Shown here: piece after piece, positions 7,377 through 16,714 of the stretch | Position numbering within the stretch: the stretch's first letter is position 1 | Layout of the letters: each line of letters starts with the position of its first letter | DNA from: Gnetum montanum | Taxonomy: Eukaryota; Streptophyta; Gnetopsida; Gnetales; Gnetaceae | Reading direction: 5' to 3' | Length of the DNA: 64,000 nucleotides | Assembly: GCA_015680685.1 (NCBI GenBank) | Contig: MNCI01023402.1 | Location: 418,758-482,757 of the forward strand | Program-made: the position numbers and the translations under genes | Notes under the pieces: generated by a model | The model's input: the letters and a program-made list of their open reading frames with translations, nothing else | Databases searched by the model: none | Told to the model about the DNA's origin: nothing

Positions 7377-10231
7377 ATGGCACCCAAACCGAGGCACCCA
7401 AGGGATGAAGGATAGTCTCAACCAAGGGACAAGTGCCCATGCAAGGGAAGGGGATAAGGTGTGCAGCCGCCAGAGCATGTGAAGGGCTCTCATGCAACTG
7501 GGCCCTTCCGCGAAAGACTTGACGTGGAATCTGTTCATCAGATTCCCAAAGAGGAGATTCCCGGTGAGTAATCGCTCGGGGATGAGACTCCTGGGATAGC
7601 ACCACGGCTTGAGGTCACCTTGACCTAAGCTTTCCTTGATGCTATCACGCCGTGCAAGATGCAGCGAATGGTGCTCCAAGAGCTAAATTTTGGACCATTC
7701 CTTGAGAACGCGCCAGAAGATGTAAGGCTCCAACTACAGAAATCTCCGATGTGGCTAGTCATCACAACCAGTGGTGAATGGTACTTAGGAGAAATGTATC
7801 TCTTCTGAACTAATCGGCAACTAGGGTCTAGAGTAAGAATCAAAGACATTTATGTCTCTTACTCTTTGGAGGCAATAGCGCAAGCTCTGGGGTTGCCCAA
7901 AACTGGGGCAGATGTGGTAGAAATTCTGAAGTAGGCCAATCCAGAGGTAAAGGCGCAATGGACCAAACGGTGCTATGGGGTAGAGTGCAAGGAATTCGGC
8001 TCCTTGACCATGGTAGAGAGAGTGTACTCAAAGATCGCGTCTTACCATTTGAATCCAACGGTAAGACCCAGCAAAATCACTACCTTCTCTGCTTGTGTGT
8101 GTGCTGTCTTGAGTGGGAAATTTCCCATGAGTCTTCCATAGTTGCTATTTTTGGAGATTGAAAAGAGGTTCGCTGAGAACGAACGTGGAAGACGAGCTCT
8201 CCCCTTTCTCTGCCTAATTCGAAAGTTGTGCAAATGGGCAAGGATAGCACGATATTTTAATGATGTAATTCAGCATGCCCCAATTGCCTCATGATGAGAG
8301 ATGATGAAAGATAAAACTCTTGCTACCACACAGACAGAGAAGGAGCAGCAGCCACCTCCATCACCTGCACAAACAATGTAGCCGGGCTTGCAAACCATAA
8401 CAGAATACATCCGCGAGATTCGGGAAATGCTCTTGAGCTAGTAAGAGCAATTCGGCAAGACTGGTGGAGGAGAAGACCCTTCGGTCTATTGCCTTGCCAT
8501 GAGCCACCTAGTGCAAGTGGCTCAATCAGTTAGCTTGCTTGAAAGGGTAGGGCCAATATTCTCTACCGCTTGAGCACAAGTTCCAACTAGAACAGATCCA
8601 AGCATCCGAGATGTATCAACCTCAACCCAACAGTTATTCCCTGAAATCTTAGAGAATGCTGCTACCTTCTTAGTACGCTTGGAAGATGGTGAGGAGGCGA
8701 CGGTCTTGGTGATGCAGCACCAGGGACAGAAAGTTGCGGCCGAAGTGGTTGCTGACATCATTGCTACAATTCTTAATGCACCGGCAGCACCTGTACCAAA
8801 CATTCATGGACTACAAGATGTACAGGTGTCTTCTGGAACTTCGCATAGCAAGATTGATGTAGCCCAACATAAAGAATTGTTGGACCGACTGGTGGGAATT
8901 GGGCAACCGCTTCCGGATCTCTTTCACCTTCCGGACAGCATTACTGCAACCCAGTCAGAGCTGTTCTTGGCAAGGGGCAAGAGCCTCGTTTTGGAAGGGC
9001 AACTTGAAGCTGCTCAAGTTGCTTGCTAGTGCTTGGTAACTGAGGTAGCCCAATTAAGAGCCCAGCTTGCTAATCCAGCCATCCTCAACCAAAAAATCAC
9101 CAGAGATGAAGCTTTTCAATAGCTTCAACTTAAACTTCAGATTGTTAAGGATGTGCGAGAGACAATGATCTGCGACAAGTCCTTGGCAGATGCTAGAGCA
9201 TATTACTTAGAAAAGGACTTGGTGGAGGTTCGTCAGGAGAACGTGCAGCTGACCGTGGAGGTTCATCGCCTACATAATGTTGGTGCAGAGAATGAACACA
9301 TGAAAGATTTTATCCACCAACAGTAAGAGGAGTTAGCCAGGGTGAAGGTTGACATAAGAAGGTTGGCTGCTGAAAATCAAAATTTGTCAATGTAGGAGGT
9401 TCGGGCATTGCGATAGAAGTCTGCAATTGAAATTTCCACTTGGAAGAACGAGGCCCTAAAATTTGAAAAAGTCAAAAATCATTACAGGGACCAAGTGGGA
9501 TTATAGAAGGAGGTAAATGAGAAACACATTCGAGTCGCCAAGCGAAGATGAACCAAGCACTCCAGTAGCTCCGAGAGGGAGGTGATGTATGGCAATCTAT
9601 TTTCGATGGGTTGAATGCCTATAATAAAGTGGAAATCCACTTGAAGGAGCTGCAAATTGAGGAGATGATAGAATACATGGAGTTGGCCAACCTTCAATAT
9701 GCAAACCTGGATATGCTCACAGCTGGGAGACTATGGTCAGAGTTAGAAAATCAAGTGGCCGCCTCGTATTCCCTATACGAGGGAGAGTTCCAGGTGCACA
9801 AGGCAACAAAATGAAAACTGGCAACAACAAATGTAGAACTCGAGGTCCTCCTCCCAAGCTTTGAAGGACAACGTATAGTCGCGGAGGACCTGGCCTGAAG
9901 AATGAATGACTACCAGAAGTTGCAGGCATCAATCCGAGAGTTCGACATCGAATGCAAGCAGTTCGCAGCCTGGTTTATCAGCCTTAAAGAACTCCTTCCA
10001 GCGTTGCCATGCCCTTGGGAGGTTCCAGTTCCAGCACACATCAGAGAAGCTGCTTGGACAGTGAACGATCCCAGAAGAAAAGAAGAAAAAATGAGGGCTT
10101 TCTTGCAGGCTTTCTGGCTGCCTCCAGAAGTTGCAGCTGCTGCAGGGCAACCATCATCCGTGTTGCCACCAATGCATGGGCCAGAGGTTGGAGAAGGTCT
10201 ATCAGACCCATCACCCCTAGGGATGGTGTGA
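7377..10231 (+). pseudogene. E1 ORF3: plant-transposon-type domain plus coiled coil
   Basis: This is a third ORF downstream of pol, in the position of the envelope-like gene of Athila elements. The start ATG (7377, MAPK) follows a splice-acceptor-like CAG. The N-terminal part (about 7690-8280) has the pattern GEWYLGEMYLF, YSLEAIAQALGLP and LPFLCLIRKLC, which resembles the putative plant transposon protein domain. The middle part (8640-9030) contains ATVLVMQHQ and LLDRLVG. The C-terminal part (9050-10000) is a long heptad-like, Glu/Leu/Gln-rich coiled coil, ending LGMV-stop at 10229-10231. No signal peptide or membrane segment is evident. At least nine stops break it, including a TGA at 7806 at a site where E2, E3 and E4 also have stops. 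Function unknown. Confidence 0.7.
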
Positions 10232-10417
10232 TCTTCTCCAGTAATTTTTTGCATCATCCTATACAGTAGAGGCTTTAGGACCAGCGAGGTGTTCAATTTT
10301 GTCTCTAAACACTGCCATTTTTTGTAATTTGTCCTCCTCTGTAACTCGGGCACTTGGTCAAATTCATGTTGCGTCATGTGTGTGTCATGTATGTGTTTAA
10401 GTTATGTGTGTTATAAA

Positions 10418-10483
10418 TAAGAATCCATACCTTCCAAATTGTAAAGTAACTCGAGGACAAGTTTTTGCTCAGTTGTGGGGGTA
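10418..10483 (+). promoter_or_regulatory. Conserved pre-LTR block and polypurine tract (E1)
   Basis: AATCCATACCTTCCAAATTG, then a purine-rich AACTCGAGGACAAG, then the PPT GTTGTGGGGGTA, immediately before the 3' LTR. The same block is found before the 3' LTRs of E2 (19730-19795) and E4 (55042-55104). The PPT primes plus-strand DNA synthesis; the upstream conserved part may help define it. Confidence 0.75.
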
Positions 10484-11383
10484 TGATGAAGTGTCATTAA
10501 GTCAATGCATCGATTAGGCCACGTATACACGGTCACGTCGATGCGGACCCGTCGATGTAGCCTCCCTACGTCGACGTAGCCCCGTTTACGCAGCCACCTA
10601 TCCCAACCTATAAATAAGAGTGCCTTCAACCTCATTTAGGCACCTTTTCAGTAGTTGTAGCGAAGCTCTTGTAGTTTATTCCCGCAGGAGATAGAATATT
10701 TTCCAAGTGCCTGTAGCAGGTGTAAGAAAAGTGATCGGCTGTTTATTCGAGCATTGATGTATCTGAGCCCATTGGCGTAACGGCAATAAAGATGAACTAT
10801 TCAAGCATTCCTTGCAGCATTTGGACTTAGCGATTTTAGGTATTCAATAGTTTAATATGTTTATGCTTTATTAGTTACTTGTTAATTACTTAAGTTTTTG
10901 TTATTATAATTTCAATCGCTATTGTTCATTCATAATTTGTAAAGGCCATAAGTACGACCATCTCGAACGTAAATTAAACACTTGGTAAGCCTAGTGATGC
11001 TTAACGTCTGGTAGCCCAGAAGTGTCAGGAGATGCTCAGAACGTGCTCGGAAGATGGGACTAGATACTTATGCTAGGAATAGTTAGAATATAAGGTAGGA
11101 TAATTATAGCTTAGATAATAGTTTATTCCTTACTTTTCATACCTTAATTATTCACCAAAAGATAATTAAAAAGATATAAAAATCATTAGTCTTAGTCTTA
11201 CTTAACCATCGTAAATAGAACCTCACAAGTGAGATTAGGATAATAATGACCATTCTAACCCAAGGTTTCACTGGTTAGAGTCTGGTGTATGTTAAGTGCT
11301 TACAGTCTGTGAATTTCGATCGAGTTGCGCATGAACGCTCGTGATTCGTATGGTTGGGTGTATGGGTACCTAGCCACTCATCA
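10484..11383 (+). repeat. E1 3' LTR
   Basis: 900-bp LTR starting TGATGAAGTG and ending CACTCATCA, so the termini form the inverted repeat TGATGA/TCATCA. U3 carries a CpG-rich array of CGTATAC and GTCGACG motifs, then CCTATAAATAAG at about 10610-10621. It is close in sequence to the E5 LTR at 62172-63120 on the other strand, and more distant from those of E2 and E4. The five bases after it, GCTCT, are codons of the interrupted E2 protease; a matching GCTCT is expected at the far side of E1, outside the window. Confidence 0.9.
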
Positions 11384-11775
11384 GCTCTTGTTAACTCTGG
11401 TTCCAGAGTTAATCTTATCTCCCATGACATGTATAAGGCCTGAAACCTACCACCTATTAAGAAGAGAAACATTCATCAAGAATTGGTAGATTAATCAATT
11501 ACTATCCCTCTGGGAATAGTAGAGGACATTGTGACCATAGTTTGTGGATGGTCCTATTCTGCTGATTCTGTTGTGATCAAGGTTGAAAATTGCAAAAGTG
11601 ACTTCCCCATCATTATGAGAAGAGCATGGTTAAGCACGGTCAACACACATATGGGCATAAGGGATCCCTCTATGGAAAGACCCAAAGAAAATGAATTAGG
11701 CAAGATAGATAAGAAGCGTATTCCATGCATCACGTACAACAATAACATGTGCAATTGTGTGCAAAGGATTTAGTT
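11384..11775 (+). pseudogene. E2 aspartic protease, 5' end removed by E1
   Basis: Reading starts exactly at the E1 LTR end with Ala-Leu-Val-Asn-Ser-Gly, so the catalytic Asp of DSG has become Asn (codon 11393-11395). The rest of the domain is recognisable: VNLISHDMYK, then a TGA replacing the Trp found in E1, then SITIPLG, and an open stretch 11531-11773 with the RAWLSTV block. In E4 the same Trp codon is also a stop, but TAG. The protease would be inactive even if reassembled. Confidence 0.8.
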
Positions 11776-11999
11776 CATCAAAAGTACATACATTAAAGCA
11801 TGCAATGAATGTGCACAAGAAATCAATATTCAAAGGTGTCTATACGTAGCAACCACAAAATAGGAGGGCACATAGTAGCTGATAGTTGACTTAGATAGCA
11901 GCAGATAATGCGTAAAACCAACTGAGAGCCTAACATATGCGTATGTTGAAAGCGTGAATAAACTTGAATAAGTTCGTTCCTAACTCTCTAATGAAGATA

Positions 12000-13500
12000 A
12001 TGATACTTGTTAGGGAGAGTTAGAAATCCTTGATAACTTCAAGTAGGAGCCCCTAGAGCTAAAAAATTTATCGACCAACATGAAATATGCATTTTTAAAC
12101 AATGTTAAACTAGTCATAATTAATGCCAAACTTGCTCCTAAATAAAAAGAAAAGTTGTTAAAGGTTGTTAATAAATGGCCAACAATATTTGCTTGGTTAT
12201 ATCCTAAGCTAATAAGAATCGATCCAAGGATATGCTAGCATCGAATTTACACTGACCTGGCCATGAAGCCTAGAAGGCAACTGTAGAGGCGGCTGAATCC
12301 CAAATTGAAGTAGATCATCAAGGAGAAAATTGAACAACTTCTCAAGGAATGGTTCATCTATTCAATCGTGGATAGTGAGTGGGTGAGCCCACTTGTAATT
12401 ATGTCAAAGAAAGGTGGCAAGTGGTGGGTCTACATCGACTTCAAGCTATTGAATATGGCAGTGTTTAAAGATCAGTTTCCATTGCCATTTGTGGATCAAG
12501 TGTTGGACACCATATCTAGGCATTGCTATTATTGCTTCTTGGATAGTTATAGTGGCTATAAATAAATCAAAATTGTGCCAGAAGATCAAACCAAGACAAC
12601 ATTCATGAGTCCCCAGGGGACTTTTGCATATTGTAAGATGCCATTTGGTCTATGTAATGCCCCTACAACATTTCAACAGATTAGTAGTTGTGTGTAAGTC
12701 TTCATGGATGACTTCTCCACCTATAGAGCCACACTTGAGTAAGCCTTGGACCACCTTGAGTAAGTATTGAAGAGATGTGTTGAAATAAACCTACAGCTCA
12801 ACTAGCAAAAGAGCCATCTCATGGTCTAAGAAAGCATTGTATTAGGCCACCAAATTTCACAAAAATGGATTGAGGTAGATTTAGAAAAGATAAGGGTCAT
12901 CTAAGGGATTACACATTAACCAAAGACAGTCAAAGTTGTCAGATCATTCCTTGGACACATTTGCTACTACCATTTTTTCATAGATAATTTCTCTAAGATT
13001 GCAAAATCATTAATAGAGCGTACGAACAAAGATGCACCTTTCATCTGGACTAAGAAATGTGAACATGCATTCCAATAGTTAAAGGAGAAACTCATAGAAA
13101 CACCAATACTATGGGCACTAGATTGGTCCAAACCCTTCCACATCATGACAAATGCATCTAACTATGTCCTAGGAGTGGTGCTCACACAGTTGGATGATAA
13201 AAAATGTCCATACTACATCCACTATGCAAGGTGAAGCATTGTGGGAGCACAATCAAATTACACCACCACGGAGAAAGAATTAATGATAATGGTGTATGAT
13301 CATAGAAATTTTATGCATTATGTGCTTGGCTACAAAGTATTTGTGCACATGGACCACAATGCAATTCGCTTCCTCATGAATAAGCCAACGGTGAGCCCTT
13401 GTGTCATACGGTGGCTCATGATTCTGTTGGAATTTGATCTCATGATGGTGGGTTGAAAAGGGACCTAGAATGTGGTCGATAACCACCTCTCTAAATTAAG
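12000..13500 (+). pseudogene. E2 reverse transcriptase and RNase H, degenerate
   Basis: The motifs run in the usual order: SEWVSPLV and FPLPFVDQVLDTI (open at 12368-12565), YCFLDSYSGY, MPFGLCNAP at about 12640, FMDD at about 12702-12713, RSFLGH at about 12940, then RNase H with NASNYVLG (first Asp replaced by Asn at about 13151) and NYTTTEKELM (about 13256). A short deletion removes residues between TFQQ and VFMDD. Stops shared with E1 at homologous codons include C-stop-H (TAG here, TAA in E1), LK-stop-I (TAG in both) and LE-stop-V (TAA here, TAG in E1). All three are Gln in E5. Confidence 0.85.
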
Positions 13501-14810
13501 ATGGGATAATAAAGAGGAGTAGAGCTGGCTCTTAGATCAGTTTCCAGATGAACTCCTTTTTACAAGAGTAATAAATGACATCCTCACCTATCTTCTTGCT
13601 CAGGAGATGTGACAAGATCTTGATTTCAGAAAGAAGCAACAATTTCTTCATTGGGCCAAATATTTCATGGAAATCAATAGACACCTTTACAAGGTGTGTG
13701 CTGATGGCTTGTTTCGTTGGTATGTTCTTGATGAAGATCAAATGCACGTTCTCCAAGATGCTCACGAAGGGCCTTATGGAAGCCACTATGTAGGTAGATG
13801 CACAACCATAAAAATCCTGATGGAAGGATACTATTGGCCTACACTCTTTAGGGATACCCACTAGTTTGTCAAATCTTGTGAACATTGTCAATGTGATGGG
13901 GGGATAACTGCTCACATGGAAGGTCCTCAGTAGTGGATTCAACCATTAGAATATTTTGACATATGGGGCATTGACTTCATGGGTCCCATCACACCCATGT
14001 CCAATGGAAAGTAATATATTATCGTAGCAGTGACTACTACATAAAATGGGTAGAGGCAGCAGCCATTACTGATTGTACATCATCCACTACTGTTAGATTT
14101 ATACAACAAAATATTGTAAATAGGTTTGGGGTGTCATGTTCACTAATTTTTGACAATGGAACTCATTTCACAGGTGCCACTTTTAAAAAGTTAATGCAAT
14201 GCTTGGGGGTTGAACATAAATTAACAACACCATACCACCCCCAAGCTAATGGTCAAGCAAAGGTAACCAACCCGGATATCACATTAATACTAACTCAGAC
14301 CATCAGTAAATATAAGAAATATTGGAGTACAAAACTTAACGATGCCCTATGGGCTTACCGTTCAACATGGAAACTTCCTATTGGCTACTCTCCCTATGAG
14401 TTGGTGTATGGAAGACTTCCAACACTTCTGATTCAATCTAAGCTCTGTACACTCTCAACAACCTATGATTTGAATCTTGACCTAAGTTTAGCATAGAAAG
14501 AAAGATTGATTAATTTGAATGTGCTAAATGAAAACTGATTAATGGTCCTATCTTTGAACAAGGTGCACAAAGCATTCAATAAACAACGTCATGATCTAAG
14601 AATATGAAAGGTAAAACTTCAAATAAGAGATAATGTCCTCTATTAGAACCCCACACATGTATTTCAGAAGGAAAAATTCCAAACATTATGGGAGGGACCT
14701 TATATAATTGATAAAACCTTTCCCTTTGGGGCCATGTTGATCTATAAGCCTGAAAGCCCAAATAAAATGTAGTTGGTCAACATTTAATAAGTAAAATCTT
14801 TCCTGGAACC
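13501..14810 (+). pseudogene. E2 integrase, degenerate
   Basis: The zinc module HEGPYGSH...C..C is at about 13767-13895 and the core WGIDFMGP at about 13960. A single-base deletion in the DYY motif (about 14030) shifts the frame. The second catalytic Asp is intact (LIFDNGTHF, about 14137-14163), and the Glu block is present at about 14240-14270. The 121-codon open stretch at 14131-14496 is the longest in E2 pol. The C-terminal domain beyond 14496 has several stops. The TAG in GPQ-stop-WIQ (about 13930) is also present in E1. Confidence 0.85.
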
Positions 14811-15550
14811 AAGATAGGCCAGTGTAACTACCACCTCGATGGATGGACAACCACATTCCATTTTTCAAATCTCCTCCTTCCAACTTAGTTGTGGGGAAAA
14901 TGGCCATCCATGCTAATGATCCATATGGCTTTTTAATTTTTCTACTTTTTTTTTTCATGTTTTTTATTTTTACAAATTATTTATTTTACAAATTTTTAAT
15001 AATCATATTTTTCTAATTTTACACCATTGTTAGTACCTTTGAACCTTTCTTGATTATTTTACACTTTCTTATATATTTTACTTTGTTTTATTTTGTTTTG
15101 TTCAAGTGTGATATTTTCTCGCTTTGCTAATAAAATTGCTTTATTACCACATGGCACAATGTTGTTGTTATTGTCTATTAATGATGGTTTGTGCTTAATG
15201 TTGTGATTGTCGATGTTTGGTTTTGTATTTTTGAATTTTGATGTCTGATGACTATGACATGGTTTATTTTTCATGGAATAAGCAGTGAATTCATGTCGTT
15301 CGCCCATCCAATAAACTCCATGGTTTTCCTTGTTCTGGGAATTTGAGGTTCCTTCCATTAAAGAAACTTCTAATTGATTAGTGACCTTGGTAGTTTCGAA
15401 ATTAGGAAGGACTCAAAGGTTTGTAAAGGATGTGACTTCAAGGGGACTCAATACTCTTTGTACTATTCTACTTGCTTGAGTGCTTGAGTGTTTTTCATGG
15501 ACTTCTTATTGTTCCATTTCCACCACTAATAGAAAGTCAAATAAAGTCTT

Positions 15551-15722
15551 TGCATGGTGTGGTTCCCATCCAAAAATTCAAAAAAAAAATGATGAAAATT
15601 CAAAGCACACCCCTTAGACACAACAAATGAGTAAGTCTTTGCATAGTGTGGTTCCCATCGAAAAATTCAAAAAGAAAAAAAGAAAAAGAAAAAAAATGAT
15701 GAGAATTTAAAGCACACCTATT
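15551..15722 (+). repeat. Twin A-rich-loop hairpins, tandem duplicate (E2)
   Basis: Unit 1: left arm 15553-15570, right arm 15591-15611. Unit 2: left arm 15642-15659, right arm 15698-15720, with a longer A-rich loop. Arms are GTGTGGTTCCCATC and GATGA(A/G)AATT.AAAGCACACC. The terminal CATC/GATG pairs differ from the E1 pairs but still pair, which supports a real stem. The loops differ in length and are nearly pure A with few G or C. Confidence 0.6.
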
Positions 15723-16172
15723 AGATAAATAAATGGGCTACAAGCACTGGTAATGGGACTAGAAAGACATGCACCTATGCTTGAAGGTCCTCTCTAACTA
15801 AGGCTCTTTCTCATTTCCTACTTCTCTCTTTTCTTCTCTTTATGGAATGGTGATTGTTTTATGGAAGCACTCTCGTGTCTCATGCAAGTGAACTGATCTT
15901 AGAGTGGTCATGCGAACTCACTGAAAGTGGCTAGTTTTGGTCTAGACTAAGGATGGATCTTCTTAGGTCATTTTAAACACAAATCCGACAAGGGACTTAT
16001 TATGACCTCAATTCAAAACTCCATTCCCCCTTCTCCATCATCGATCTATGCTTCCATAACTCACCTCACTGTTGAGTTCTATGTTATGCTATATGTCTTG
16101 TTTTGATGTGTTTGAATTCTTTGATAGATTTTTTTTGAGTGGTCCTTAAATTTTCATGATCATTAATCAACT

Positions 16173-16260
16173 ATAGAGCCCATGGACTCCTTAGTTGAGG
16201 TTATGCAAGGGCAACAAGGGCATGAGCCTACTATGGGGAGGACCCACTTGCATAGCTCTT
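16173..16260 (+). promoter_or_regulatory. Conserved inter-ORF block (E2 copy)
   Basis: The core TATGCAAGGGCAACAAGGGC then CTATGGGGAGGACCCACTTG matches E1 6588-6668 almost base for base, although most of the surrounding spacer has diverged. It is about 300 bp upstream of the internal TATA box. Confidence 0.55.
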
Positions 16261-16524
16261 GGTGTGGTTAGTTAAGGTTCCTTACCTTAGACATTACTAC
16301 AATCCTATCTTTTTATGTATTTCGCTCAGTGATCCTTAACCTTTTATTTCATTCATCCCCCAAATCATTTTTCTCCATTTTTCCAAATTTATGAGCTCCA
16401 ACATCCTCTTCTCATACTTTCATACTATTCATGATCTTTTGAGCTTTCATTTGACCCAAATTTCATTTAAAAACTCTTTGTATTTTGCAAGTTTGACCAA
16501 ATTCAATGATCATTAATAGTGGTT

Positions 16525-16570
16525 AATAGCTGCGTCGACGAGGCTAGTGCAAAAATCCTATATATATTGC
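16525..16570 (+). promoter_or_regulatory. Internal LTR-like promoter upstream of ORF3 (E2)
   Basis: GCTGCGTCGACGAGG at 16529-16543 followed by CCTATATATATTG at 16557-16569. The E2 3' LTR has GCTGTGTCGACGAGG at 19817-19831 (14 of 15 identical) upstream of its own TATA box (GGCTATAAATAC at about 19904). The ORF3 ATG follows about 155 nt downstream. Confidence 0.55.
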
Positions 16571-16714
16571 TGCACACTTAGAAATTTTTTTCATTTGCCT
16601 CATAACACATGAGGAGTTTTTGACATTTTTTAGAGCCCAAAAACCTTCTTTAGCTCTTAACTTTTCAACTATTTGTACAAAGCACTTTGTTCTTTGATCT
16701 TGTAGTTACTAGAG

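Larger units (their letters stand above)
139..11383 (+). mobile_element. Athila-like Ty3/gypsy element E1, 5'-truncated
   Basis: This is an LTR retrotransposon remnant on the plus strand with the order gag, protease, RT, RNase H, integrase, a 2-kb inter-ORF region, ORF3, polypurine tract and 3' LTR. RT before integrase makes it Ty3/gypsy. The RT motif VFMDD, the RNase H NYTTTEKEL motif and the WGIDFMG integrase motif match the Athila group. Its 5' LTR, PBS and gag N-terminus are missing or lie left of the window. The 3' LTR ends inside the protease codons of element E2, so E1 inserted into E2. All ORFs carry several stops and frameshifts, so the copy is inactive. Confidence 0.9.
14811..16500 (+). 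other. E2 inter-ORF region between pol and internal promoter
   Basis: Non-coding spacer homologous in layout to 5342-6900 of E1: PPT-like TTAGTTGTGGGG at 14886-14896, T-rich and then TTTTATTTTG-rich sequence (14935-15120), the twin hairpins (15551-15722) and the conserved block at 16173-16260. No ORF is convincing here. Confidence 0.7.
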
